This document shows, piece by piece, positions 1 to 14,557 of a stretch of DNA of 64,000 nucleotides; the stretch's first letter is position 1; every line of letters begins with the position of its first letter. Below the pieces are notes generated by a model. That model was not told the origin of the DNA and did no database searches. It saw only the letters and a program-made list of their open reading frames with translations. The translations under genes were made by a program, and so were the position numbers. The stretch covers positions 1-64,000 of the forward strand of contig JAUIEA010000001.1 in assembly GCA_030429045.1 (NCBI GenBank), written 5' to 3'. The stretch is from Bacteroidia bacterium (GTDB taxonomy: Bacteria > Bacteroidota > Bacteroidia > Chitinophagales > Saprospiraceae).

Positions 1-262
1 GTCATTTTCCGGTCCACTTTAACGAAACCGGTCGGGTCGGAATGGGGCCGGTCGCAAATGAAGCCGGGGGGTAGGGAGTGGTGGAGTTTGGAGGTTATGA
101 GTGGAGGAGTCGAGAAGTGGAGGAGTCGAGGAGATCAAATGGATTCACGATAGATTATATTTCCGGGAGCCAGGTGAGGAGGTGATTTTCTGATTCAACA
201 GGAGGGAAATCCAACCAGCCTGGAGCGTGCCAGGGACGCAGGAAATACGCCATCCAAAACAC

Positions 263-384
263 CAACCCCGGAGGGGTTGAATATTAATAGACCCGGGTGC
301 TAACCCGGGGTTTCCATTCTGGAAATACCCGTTTTGGCGGCATTTTTGCCATCCGCAAAAATGATGACAAAACAACCCCTGGAC
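263..384. repeat. Dispersed hairpin module, copy A
   Basis: CAACCCCggaGGGGTTG...agACCCGGGTgctaACCCGGGG...GTTTTGGCGGCATTTTTGCcatccGCAAAAATGATGACAAAACaacccctggac. Confidence 0.85.
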
Positions 385-406
385 ATCCTGGCGTTTTCCA
401 ATACAC

Positions 407-1657
407 CTAACGAAACCGGTCGGCCCGGAAAGGGGCCAGCGGCAAATGCGGTTCCTCCTCGTTAAGAATATCGGCAATCAATTGCCCGGTACCCGCCCCC
501 AGGGTCATCCCCAGCATCGCATGTCCCGTCGCCAGGGTGAGATTATGCATTCCCGGCCACCGTCCGATATAGGGCAATCCGTCCGGCGAGCAAGGACGCA
601 ACCCCGACCAGGGTTGAATACCAGAAAAATCGTATTCCCGGAAAGCGGGCAGACATTCCCGAACCACCTCCAGGATCCGTTCCACCCGAACAGGGTTTAT
701 GGATAGATCATGTCCGGCAAGCTCCAGCGTGCCGGCAAATCGCAATCGATCACCCATCGGCGTAACCGCCACCTTGTGATCGGCAAGGATAAAGGGATGA
801 CGCGGCAGGACCGGCGGATGCTCCAGGGTAAAACTATACCCCTTGGCTCCCTGAACCGGTAACCGCAGGCCGATGGACCGCATCAACTCCCCAGACCAGG
901 CACCACTGCTGAGGATGACCTCATCGGCCTGGATCTCTCCCCCACCGGTCTGCACGGACACGATCCTGCCACCCCTTTCTTCCATCCCAGTTACCCGGGT
1001 GTCGGGTAGGATCTGCACGCCCGATCGCTCCAGTGCAGCCTGCAACCCGGAGAGATATCGGCCGGGAGAAAAATGTGTATCGCCGGGATACCAGACACCA
1101 CCCACTGTATCGAGGTCCAGATCCGGGTTCATTTCCCGGACCGCTTCGGCTGAGAGGATTTCGACAGCCATCCCGACCGCTTTTGCATGTTCCGACTCTG
1201 CACATTCTTCTGCCAGATGTTTCTTCGATCGGCAAGCCATGAGTAGGCCTTCCCGTTCATAGGCTGCATCGATACCGGTTTCCTGCAGGATAGCCTCCAA
1301 TGACTGCTGGCTGTAGAGACTCAACCGGGCCAATGCCTCACGGGAGGCCATCAAATGCCGGTGGTTGGCATGGCGCAAAAAGAGCCAGGTCCAGCGCCAG
1401 AGGACAGGGTCAATCCGAGGCCGGATATAGAAGGGCGCCCTGGGATCGAACATCATGCGCAGCCCTTTCCTCACCATCCCCGGTGCCGCAAGGGGGACAA
1501 CATGACTCGGACAGATATAGCCGGCATTGCCCGTCGAACAATTCGATATAAGATCTCCCTGATCGACCAGGGTCACCGCATGTCCGGTTCGTTGGAGAAA
1601 CCAGGCACAACTTTGACCGACGACTCCACCGCCAATGATCAGAACAGATGAGGACAT
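407..1657 (-). CDS. FAD-dependent oxidoreductase, D-amino-acid dehydrogenase (DadA)-like
   Basis: N-terminal GGGVVGQSCAWFLQRTGHAVTLVD Rossmann/FAD motif; DAO-like C-terminus (GLRPCSPDGLPYIGRWPGMHNLTLATGHAMLGMTLGAGTGQL). Confidence 0.85.
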   Translation of the reverse strand: MSSSVLIIGGGVVGQSCAWFLQRTGHAVTLVDQGDLISNCSTGNAGYICPSHVVPLAAPGMVRKGLRMMFDPRAPFYIRPRIDPVLWRWTWLFLRHANHRHLMASREALARLSLYSQQSLEAILQETGIDAAYEREGLLMACRSKKHLAEECAESEHAKAVGMAVEILSAEAVREMNPDLDLDTVGGVWYPGDTHFSPGRYLSGLQAALERSGVQILPDTRVTGMEERGGRIVSVQTGGGEIQADEVILSSGAWSGELMRSIGLRLPVQGAKGYSFTLEHPPVLPRHPFILADHKVAVTPMGDRLRFAGTLELAGHDLSINPVRVERILEVVRECLPAFREYDFSGIQPWSGLRPCSPDGLPYIGRWPGMHNLTLATGHAMLGMTLGAGTGQLIADILNEEEPHLPLAPFRADRFR

Positions 1658-1976
1658 AGTTTACTATTCAGACCTCAAAATGCGGAAAGGACGGGAATAA
1701 TTCACCCGCAAAAACAAACAAGTAGAAACTGGAGAATTCCGGAGTCGGGATATCCTGGCTCAATCCTCCCTAGATCACTGGAATACAGCCTTCCTGGTCA
1801 GGTGCTGCAAATCACTCTGAGCAGCAACGACCATCATTGCATTTCCTGGAAAGTTGACTACAAATTAGGGCGGATGCCAGATACACTCGGCAGATTTCCA
1901 GCTCTATTCAGTTGACATCAGCATGTTGTTCTGGCCCACAGAACAATTTTCTCACTATTTCAAAAACCATGAAATC

Positions 1977-3635
1977 ATGAAAAATTCCCTACTCCTTTTT
2001 CTATTTTTCTTTGGCCTGATGTCGTCGGCATTGGCGGTCACGGAGATTTGCAATATTCAAATCACACCGGATAAAAAAGCAGCAGCTTTTCACAACGGTG
2101 AGTATGTGTCTTCCTACATAGACTTTACGACTGATGAGGTAACAGGAATACGAATTTTCTCACGTCCCTACACCAATGGAACCCTCACCCCGGGTTACAA
2201 TGCTTCTGGATCTCCTATTTATACAGGAAGTGGCACAGCAGACAATTTTTTTACCATCTCTGGAGGAGAAGTTGTTGTGGACGAAATTCAGATCGAAGTA
2301 TTTAAAGCGGATTATTCTGAATTGCTATACAGGATGACTATTCCGGTTCAATTTCGATTCGGGTCCATTGGAGTCAATCATTTTACCTTCTCGAGCGATC
2401 CCGATCTGTCCTCGTTTCTGTTGAATGAGATGTTCACCACCAATTTCGAGTACAATGTTTCTTATCCCGGAGGAGTGCTGGTGTTTATTCGCCCGTTTAC
2501 CGATGGTAGCCTGACTCCCAATTATTCTGCCAGTGGGTCCTTCACCTATACCGGAACAGGTACGGCCAGTTCATATTTCACATTCAATTCCGGCAATAAC
2601 ATTGTGGTTGACGCACTTCGGGTTCAAATTGTGAATGCGGACCAGACGATTATCATTGATGAGTTCTTTATCCCGGTAGATCTGCATTTCAGTACGACCA
2701 AGATCACGGATATTATCCCGGAGGCTGGCATGTTCCCCTTCAATAATGAAGACCGTGAGGTAACCTTCAACTATTCCACCACGGAGCCTGCCGGTGTTCG
2801 CATCTTTCTCAGACCATGGACCAATGGAACGATCACCACTGACTATACCGCATCCGGATCCATTCTATACATGGACTCCGGCGCAGGGTCAGGTAGCTTC
2901 TCCGTTGCCTCTGGCAACCAGAGAGTCGACCATGTTCGATTCCAGGTCACCAACAGTGATCAATCAGAAGTCCTGATGGAACTATTCTACCCCGTAGAGT
3001 ATACGTTTGGCAACTTCCTGATACGCGATATCGATCTCTGTCCTTCTCCGCCGGCTCGACTCGAACACGGAAGAAAAGTGACCGTGAATTATGCGTATCA
3101 CAACGATGAGGGAATCAATACACTGGTATTTGTTCGACCGTTCTCCTCTGGCGCGATCTGTTCGGATTATAGCGCCTCCGGATCAGTGGTCTATCCAGTC
3201 GGATTGGGATCAACATCGGATTATTTTACGCTCAATTCTGGAAATGTCATGGTGGATCAAATTCGCTTTCAGGTGAAAACCGAAGATCAGTCCACCATTC
3301 TGGCTGAATATTTTATCCCCGTTCAATACCAGTATGGAGAGGCGACTGTCGCAACTTCAGATCCGGAACAGATGGTAGAAACGATCCAGCTGTTTCCAAA
3401 TCCTGTCTCAGATGGTACCACCCTCACCCTGGTACTCCGTCAAAGCCAGCGAGTGCACGCCTCGATCTGCAATCTGACGGGACAGCATATCCAGGGCCTG
3501 GGCACACGTGATGTTACGGCAGAACAACCGGAGATCTGGCAGATCGATGGCTCCGCTCTCAGCAATGGCCTCTATTTCGTAAAGGTCGAAGGAGATGGTT
3601 TTATGACTACCCGAAAACTGATCATTGCGAAATAA
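1977..3635 (+). CDS. Secreted protein with four ~105-aa internal repeats and T9SS type A sorting domain
   Basis: Signal peptide MKNSLLLFLFFFGLMSSALA; repeated V.IF.RP.TNG..T..Y.ASGS..Y; C-terminal LFPNPVSDGTTLTLVL...GLYFVKVEGDGFMTTRKLIIAK. Confidence 0.8.
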   Translation: MKNSLLLFLFFFGLMSSALAVTEICNIQITPDKKAAAFHNGEYVSSYIDFTTDEVTGIRIFSRPYTNGTLTPGYNASGSPIYTGSGTADNFFTISGGEVVVDEIQIEVFKADYSELLYRMTIPVQFRFGSIGVNHFTFSSDPDLSSFLLNEMFTTNFEYNVSYPGGVLVFIRPFTDGSLTPNYSASGSFTYTGTGTASSYFTFNSGNNIVVDALRVQIVNADQTIIIDEFFIPVDLHFSTTKITDIIPEAGMFPFNNEDREVTFNYSTTEPAGVRIFLRPWTNGTITTDYTASGSILYMDSGAGSGSFSVASGNQRVDHVRFQVTNSDQSEVLMELFYPVEYTFGNFLIRDIDLCPSPPARLEHGRKVTVNYAYHNDEGINTLVFVRPFSSGAICSDYSASGSVVYPVGLGSTSDYFTLNSGNVMVDQIRFQVKTEDQSTILAEYFIPVQYQYGEATVATSDPEQMVETIQLFPNPVSDGTTLTLVLRQSQRVHASICNLTGQHIQGLGTRDVTAEQPEIWQIDGSALSNGLYFVKVEGDGFMTTRKLIIAK

Positions 3636-3698
3636 AGATGTCGAGGCTGGTGAGATGAAACTGACTCACTAACCATGGCTCCTGCCCTTTTCTAAAGT

Positions 3699-3741
3699 GC
3701 GGACGAAACCCGACCCTACCCGGGCTTCGTCCGCCTTTTTG
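3699..3741 (+). terminator. Rho-independent terminator
   Basis: GCGGACGAAACCCG...CGGGCTTCGTCCGC hairpin followed by CTTTTTG, 60 bp after the stop at 3635. Confidence 0.8.
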
Positions 3742-3811
3742 TTCAGGTCTGCATCCGGCAACCCCGATCCCTACATCCAGGGTGCTTTCACGCTATAGTC
3801 CAATTTCGTTT

Positions 3812-4690
3812 TCACCCGAATTGCACCGAGGTCATGGTCAGCGAACCACCCACAGCCCGATCGTTGAAAAAACGAGGTTCTTCGCCCTGTAGACGGGTGC
3901 CGAGGGCATAGAGAAGCGGGTAATAATGATCCGGTGTCGGGATAGCAAGTTTTGCCGCCTTGTGCAGATCCGGATAGCGGACCAGTGCCTGGTGATCTTC
4001 CTGGAGGATCCGATCCTTGAAAATGGTATTCATTTCCAACGCCCAGTCAAACCCGTATTCGGGTTCGTTCAGCTTATCCCAGGCCACCCTGCCGAGGTTG
4101 TGCACCATATTGCCACTGCCGATGATCAACACCCCCTTTCGACGCAGGGCTGCCAGTTCCTGCCCGAGCTGATAATGCCACTCCGGGGGTTGATGATAGT
4201 CGATACTCAGCTGGAGCACCGGAATATCTGCATCCGGATACATATGCCGGACCACTGTCCAGGTGCCGTGATCCAGACCCCATTCATGGTCCAACTGGAC
4301 GGGCGTATGGTGAATGGACTCGGCCGTTTGACGGGCCAGTTCCGGTTGTCCGGGAGCGGGATATTGCACATCAAACAGGGCCTGGGGAAATCCACCAAAA
4401 TCGTGGATGGTCCGCGGAGACGGCATGGCCGTGATGGACGTGCCTTTGGTCAGCCAATGTGCGGATATGCACAACACCGCATTGGGCTGGGGGATCTCCT
4501 TACCCAGGGCTGCCCAGGATCGCGAAAAATCATTGTCTTCTATCCCGTTCATCGGCGACCCATGCCCGATAAACAGAGTCGGCATGAGGTTGTCGTTCTG
4601 TTGGAAGTGTTCAGTCAGTCGCTGGAATCGGGTCAACGGTAGGGTCGCCATAGCGGTTAGGAGGGTTTGTATGAAGGGTCGTCTATCCAT
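3812..4690 (-). CDS. ygiD: 4,5-DOPA dioxygenase extradiol (class III extradiol dioxygenase, YgiD-like)
   Basis: LFIGHGSPMNGIEDNDFSRSW, CISAHWLTKGTSITAMPSPRTIHDFGGFPQALFDVQYPAPG, IIGSGNMVHNLGRVAW. Confidence 0.85.
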   Translation of the reverse strand: MDRRPFIQTLLTAMATLPLTRFQRLTEHFQQNDNLMPTLFIGHGSPMNGIEDNDFSRSWAALGKEIPQPNAVLCISAHWLTKGTSITAMPSPRTIHDFGGFPQALFDVQYPAPGQPELARQTAESIHHTPVQLDHEWGLDHGTWTVVRHMYPDADIPVLQLSIDYHQPPEWHYQLGQELAALRRKGVLIIGSGNMVHNLGRVAWDKLNEPEYGFDWALEMNTIFKDRILQEDHQALVRYPDLHKAAKLAIPTPDHYYPLLYALGTRLQGEEPRFFNDRAVGGSLTMTSVQFG

Positions 4691-4892
4691 ATTCCTGAAC
4701 AACTGGATTCTGTCTCAAATGGTTGACTGTAGATGAGTCTGTTACATAATAGTTCTTGTCAACACCTCTTTTTCTGTTTCGAAATGGCATCCATTGACCT
4801 TTTTCAAAGCCCTTCAAGACCTACTACATCTGTCTTTTGCGGTGTTCAAATTCTGGCCCTTCAGAGGTGAAATAGTTATCCAAAAAAGTCAA

Positions 4893-4981
4893 TAGCCCGG
4901 GGTTTTAACCCCGGGTTTTGGATTCAATCTACATCTGTTTTGGCGGCATTTTTGCTGGAACCGCAAAAATGATGACCAAAC
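4893..4981. repeat. Dispersed hairpin module, copy B
   Basis: AGCCCGGGGTTTTAACCCCGGGT...GTTTTGGCGGCATTTTTGCtggaaccGCAAAAATGATGACCAAAC. Confidence 0.85.
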
Positions 4982-5155
4982 AAGTCTGGATCAGCTCTCA
5001 GCGTTTAAATCCTTCTCCTACAACCCCTAAATATGGCTATCCAGAAATTGTCCATTGTAAGTAGTTTTCTCGAAAGTGAACCTCCTCTTGGAAACCTACA
5101 GAGAGAAGTGTGCGGCAGCTGAAGCAGCCGTTACGAATATTTCGATTTCCGACTT

Positions 5156-5725
5156 TCAAATGAGGTCCTTCTCCAACAACCCGTAAATATGACTGTCCAG
5201 GAATTGTCCATTGTAATAGTAGTTCTCCCGGAAATGGGCTTCCTTTTGAAAACCTGCACGGACCAATAAAGTGGAGGACGCCACATTGTCCACGTTGACA
5301 TTGGCCTCAACGCGGTGCAGGCCCATTTTCTGAAAAGCATAGGGCAAAACCACTTTCAACGCCTCGCTCATATAGCCTTTCCGCCAGTGCTCCGGATGCA
5401 AGGAGTAGCCGATCTCCCCGAAGGCGTGTTCCTCATCCAGGCGCCAGTAGCCCACATCGCCCAGATACCGTTGGTCCTTCTTTCGGACCAGGGCCCACAA
5501 CAGGGCCTTGCCAGCCTCCATATTGGCCATTCCATCTTCAATTTTTTCTTTGACCTCGGCCATCACAGCCGGCATAGGGCGGTCGATATACTTCATGACG
5601 TCCTTGTTGGTCCGCTGGATGAACTTCTCCTCCAGAAAACGCAGATCCATTCGCGTCAGAAGCAGACGTTCGGTTTCGAGTTCGGGAAAGGGGTGAAATG
5701 CTGATTTTTGAATGTGTTCAGACAT
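5156..5725 (-). CDS. GNAT family N-acetyltransferase (RimJ/RimL-like)
   Basis: ETERLLLTRMDLRF..., GEIGYSLHPEHWRKGYMSEALKVVLPYAFQKMGLHRVEANVNVDNVASSTLLVRAGF; start set at MSEHIQK because the upstream part of the ORF is repeat-derived. Confidence 0.85.
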   Translation of the reverse strand: MSEHIQKSAFHPFPELETERLLLTRMDLRFLEEKFIQRTNKDVMKYIDRPMPAVMAEVKEKIEDGMANMEAGKALLWALVRKKDQRYLGDVGYWRLDEEHAFGEIGYSLHPEHWRKGYMSEALKVVLPYAFQKMGLHRVEANVNVDNVASSTLLVRAGFQKEAHFRENYYYNGQFLDSHIYGLLEKDLI

Positions 5726-5794
5726 TTTACTAGGTGTTGCGCTCAAGATACTGGAAACGAGATTCTGAACCTGACGGAACGTGCCAATTGGAAA

Positions 5795-5836
5795 GGTATT
5801 CGGTATTCGGCGTTCGGTATTCGGTATTCGGCTTAC
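5795..5836. repeat. Heptamer array (GGTATTC)2 GGCGTTC (GGTATTC)2 GGCTTAC
   Basis: Read directly: six contiguous 7-bp units. Confidence 0.9.
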
Positions 5837-5902
5837 GGACGGGCATCGAGTCCATATGCATGCAGTGGTCGTCTCGTTGTTGACATACGTGGGTCCACCC
5901 CC

Positions 5903-5937
5903 GTCAAAGGGAATTGCCGATGGCAATTCCCTTTGAC
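5903..5937. repeat. Perfect 16-bp inverted repeat with 3-nt loop
   Basis: GTCAAAGGGAATTGCC-GAT-GGCAATTCCCTTTGAC. Confidence 0.9.
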
Positions 5938-5995
5938 ACCCCCGCCAGCGGGGGACATAATGAACATTAAACCATTTCTGAGTACTCGAGACACA

Positions 5996-6045
5996 TTAAA
6001 CATTGAACAGGCTGGCCGTCAGGCCACGCCTTAAACCTTGAACAG
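5996..6045. repeat. 15-bp direct repeats flanking a hairpin
   Basis: TTAAACATTGAACAG-[GCTGGCCGTCAGGCCACGCC]-TTAAACCTTGAACAG. Confidence 0.85.
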
Positions 6046-6080
6046 CCAATCTTCACTATACTTCAAAACCCGAAGACAAC

Positions 6081-6133
6081 CAGGAACTTGGAACAGATCT
6101 TCCCGCCAGGGAAGATCGCAGGAACCTGGAACT
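6081..6133. repeat. 15-bp direct repeats flanking a hairpin
   Basis: CAGGAACTTGGAACA-[GATCTTCCCGCCAGGGAAGATCG]-CAGGAACCTGGAACT. Confidence 0.85.
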
Positions 6134-6135
6134 GC

Positions 6136-7740
6136 CTACAACCCGATCTCCCTCCCCTTCGGATACTTCACTTTGTAGGTAAATCGCAGCTCCTGATTCT
6201 CCCCCGGTGCCAGATCGAGATTCCAGGTGATGATGCCGGATTCCTCATCCAGTTTGCCACCATTGCCGATCTCACTTTTCACTTCGATCTCCTTGTCCTG
6301 GCTGACCGGGATCTGGTCCTGCAGGCGGATGTTCACTTTGCCCGTCTTGTTGTTCTTGACCTTGATCACCCAGGTAAAGGTTTCCTCCACTTTGTTGCCG
6401 AAGAAATTCTTGGCGCTTTTGTCCTTCACCTTGTCGCGTTGGATGGCGATTCCGATATCCGCACCAAGGGACACTTGCAGGCTGTCGCCTGCCTGTCGGG
6501 TGTTCAACCAGGTTTCTCCGATATAGGTCTGTCCATAGTAGATATTGGCCTTGCCGCTGGAGAGATTCAGCTCCTCAAAGTCCTGGACGGTGGCGGTCAG
6601 GAAGGCCAGGGCATTGCGCTTCGGTGCGACGATGTAACGGTAGTCCGCATCAGCCGTTTTCTTTTCCAAAATGACGGTGTAGGGCTTGCCATCGGCCGGA
6701 ATATCAAACTTCTCGGTCAGGGCAAATTCGGTGGTGGTCAGGTTTTCGGAACTCTGCCCCAGTGCTATTCCATCGGCCATCACTCGTTGGCCATCTACAT
6801 AATATTCTGCGGCTTTGTTCCGAGCTCCACGCACATTGGCAGCCAAATCCATTTCCATGGCCTGATAGGCCACTGGCGGTTGTTGGAAGTTGACCCACCA
6901 GGGATAGAGTACCGGCAAAGTATTATTCCGGGAGGGGTCGCCTGTGGACAGGGTCAGATCCACGCCCGTCCAGTCTTCACCGGTCCGGTTGTACACCTCT
7001 CCCTTATAATCGATATCCAGGGGCTTGTTGATCTCATCGACCCGAATGTCAAAGGTGCTCAGCCAGTTGGCATTGGTGGTCAGATAGGTGATCTCCATAT
7101 CTGCAGTTCCACCAATCTTTGATGTCAGTCGAATGACGATGGTACGTGCATTATCCGGGCGGAGACGCTGGCGCATTTCCGCCTGTTGTTTCTTGAGTTT
7201 GTCGATCTCCTTTTTGGATTCGGTCAGTTGATCGACGATGGTGATCTTTTCCGTTTTGATCGCCTTGAGCCGGGTACGGAAATACTCGGCCATCTTCTGC
7301 AAGGCCACTACATCCAGACCGGATTGATCGCCACCGACTTTTTTATTGGTCAGCAACAGGGATTCTTCCTCGTTCAGGACCTCTAGCGTGGCCTGATTGG
7401 ATTTCTGCTCGCCTTCGAGTTGGTCGATCCGCAACTGCAACTTGTTGTAGGCATCCGGCATGGGTAATTCTGCCAGGAATTCCCGAGTCGAGGTCACACT
7501 TAGAATGGTAAATCCCTTGGATACCCGGGCCTGCAAACTGTTATCATCGATCGAAGGGGACAATGCCGGAAAACGGAGCTCTACCGGTCCGGAAGGAACT
7601 GTGACCCGTGCTGTCCTGGTGACCGTTGCACCGGCTCGGTAGACTTTAACATCGCGAATGGTGGAGGAAACCGTGACCGGATCATTGGCGGACAGCAGTC
7701 CGCTGACCAGAAAGAGGGCAAGGAATAGGAGAGTACGCAT
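6136..7740 (-). CDS. DUF4139 domain-containing (mucoidy-inhibitor MuiA-like) protein
   Basis: VTVSSTIRDVKVYRAGATVTRTARVTVPSG N-terminus; central coiled coil; DIDYKGEVYNRTGEDWTGVDLTLSTGDPSRNNTLPVLYPWWV; C-terminal WNLDLAPGENQELRFTYKVKYPKGREIGL. Confidence 0.85.
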   Translation of the reverse strand: MRTLLFLALFLVSGLLSANDPVTVSSTIRDVKVYRAGATVTRTARVTVPSGPVELRFPALSPSIDDNSLQARVSKGFTILSVTSTREFLAELPMPDAYNKLQLRIDQLEGEQKSNQATLEVLNEEESLLLTNKKVGGDQSGLDVVALQKMAEYFRTRLKAIKTEKITIVDQLTESKKEIDKLKKQQAEMRQRLRPDNARTIVIRLTSKIGGTADMEITYLTTNANWLSTFDIRVDEINKPLDIDYKGEVYNRTGEDWTGVDLTLSTGDPSRNNTLPVLYPWWVNFQQPPVAYQAMEMDLAANVRGARNKAAEYYVDGQRVMADGIALGQSSENLTTTEFALTEKFDIPADGKPYTVILEKKTADADYRYIVAPKRNALAFLTATVQDFEELNLSSGKANIYYGQTYIGETWLNTRQAGDSLQVSLGADIGIAIQRDKVKDKSAKNFFGNKVEETFTWVIKVKNNKTGKVNIRLQDQIPVSQDKEIEVKSEIGNGGKLDEESGIITWNLDLAPGENQELRFTYKVKYPKGREIGL

Positions 7741-8283
7741 ATTCTATCGTTTATCTGGTTAGGAGCTACTGTCTCCATAGCTCGACAGTGGCATTTGGCT
7801 CATCAACGGTTGGATGGATGTCTTTCGTGTGTAGGATCAAGAAGTGCCCAAAACTGCCTTCATAGGGTCTACTGATGAAATTCCACCCACTGTTAAAGAA
7901 AGATGCACGAAATTACATCCCTGGCGCATGTCATGAGCTAATCATCCGATAAAAGGAAGGTTGTTCTCGCCAAACCATCGATAAAATGAACGTTGTCGTC
8001 GCCAAACGACGGGCCTCCCAAGCACATCATGACCCGTAAGTAATAGGTTAGAATACCGTTTAACTTCCTGACAAGCCTAAACCGAAGATTGCCGCATTGT
8101 TTTGCCGATATGAAGAAGTGGCTTGGCAGGAGCGAAGATTCGAAAACGAACAAATTACAACTCAGTGTCCAACGGCAAAACCGGAGCGGCCAGGTCATGA
8201 TGTATACGGCAGCCAATCACGAGACGAGTTTACATCGCCCTCAGTCATGAAATGAAGGCCCATTTTGGCGACAAGCACTTTTG

Positions 8284-8335
8284 GGTACTTTTGGTGCCTC
8301 AAAAGTACCTAGCCCCCGCCGGCGATGAGGCGGGG
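8284..8335. repeat. Two adjacent hairpins
   Basis: GGTACTTTT-8 nt-AAAAGTACC and CCCCGCC-8 nt-GGCGGGG. Confidence 0.7.
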
Positions 8336-8642
8336 CCATACGTGAAATGCTTCAGCCAAAATTTCCCTATTCGAGCCATTGAGTGGAATACTGCATACCT
8401 GCCAAGGGTAAAATTTGCTGGATTTATTTTAGTTGGATCTGTTATCTAGGGCATTTCCATTAACCTCCGAAATAGACCAAGACTAAAGAAAACCAAGCGA
8501 GATGAGGCATTTCGAAAGAGTTTAGCTATAGCTAAGTGATTGAGAAATAACACAATATCGGGTAGGTTTTCTTTAGTAAAAATCCTGCAGGGATTTGATT
8601 GGGCATTGAGTGGGGTTGATAGAGATGCATTAATTTCGAACC

Positions 8643-9218
8643 TTGCAACCTCTCGAACTGATCGCCACCATCGCCGGATTGATTCATGTCTACCTGCTGA
8701 CTCGTGAACGGTTGATTGCCTGGCCTTTTGGTATCCTTTCGGTGGCCATCTATGTCTACATCTTTTTTGTCTCTCGTCTGTACTCAGATGCCATTTTACA
8801 TGTGTTTTATATCGGATTGAATACATATGGATGGTTTCATTGGATGCGGCGCGATCAAAGCAGCAAAAGGCTCCCTGTCACCCGATTGTCCGGGATACAT
8901 CTAGCTATGGTACTCGGGGCTATTTTCCTGTTCACCCTGATCTGGGGCTATGTTATGGATACCCGTACCGATGCCTACTTTGCCTATTTTGATGCATTTA
9001 CCACTGTCGCCAGTCTGATTGCACAATTTCTCCTGACACGAAAGAAGATTGACAACTGGCTGATCTGGATCGCTGTAGATCTGGTGGCCATACCCATCTA
9101 TCTGGCGAAAGGGCTCTACCTCACTTCGGGACTTTATGGCGTATACCTCATCCTGTGTATTTCCGGTTGGCTGGAATGGAGGCGAGCACAAAAAGCAAGC
9201 TTGACTCGGATTAATTAG
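8643..9218 (+). CDS. pnuC: PnuC-family nicotinamide riboside/mononucleotide transporter
   Basis: LTRERLIAWPFGILSVAIYVYIFFVSRLYSDAILHVFYIGLNTYGWFHW; multiple TM segments; TTG start. Confidence 0.85.
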   Translation: MQPLELIATIAGLIHVYLLTRERLIAWPFGILSVAIYVYIFFVSRLYSDAILHVFYIGLNTYGWFHWMRRDQSSKRLPVTRLSGIHLAMVLGAIFLFTLIWGYVMDTRTDAYFAYFDAFTTVASLIAQFLLTRKKIDNWLIWIAVDLVAIPIYLAKGLYLTSGLYGVYLILCISGWLEWRRAQKASLTRIN

Positions 9219-9322
9219 GGCAAACATCTACAGATTCAACACGTGTCGTTTTTTGAATCTTTCATGAAGTAACTGTTTCCTCAGCCAAGAGGCCTATCTT
9301 TGCCCTCTTGACCCGCCCCCAC

Positions 9323-11596
<2,274 letters not shown>

Positions 11597-11698
11597 TGTG
11601 TTATTGAGACGTTGACGGAAGAATGCCTGTGGATCTGAATGACATGATCTCCAGTCCATTTTCAACTCCGTCCCATGTCTCCAATTCGAGTTCCATTC

Positions 11699-14557
<2,859 letters not shown>

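Noticed and set aside
5726-5926. N-terminal extension of the GNAT ORF
   Set aside because: Contains the heptamer repeat translated as RIPNTERRIPNTF; the start at 5725 (MSEHIQK) fits the family better.
6088-7122. 344-aa plus-strand ORF
   Set aside because: Antisense to the DUF4139 gene; low-complexity hydrophobic translation without recognisable motifs.
7938-8216. 92-aa minus-strand ORF
   Set aside because: Overlaps the 32-bp-period direct repeat and has no recognised motif; possible debris but not a supportable CDS.
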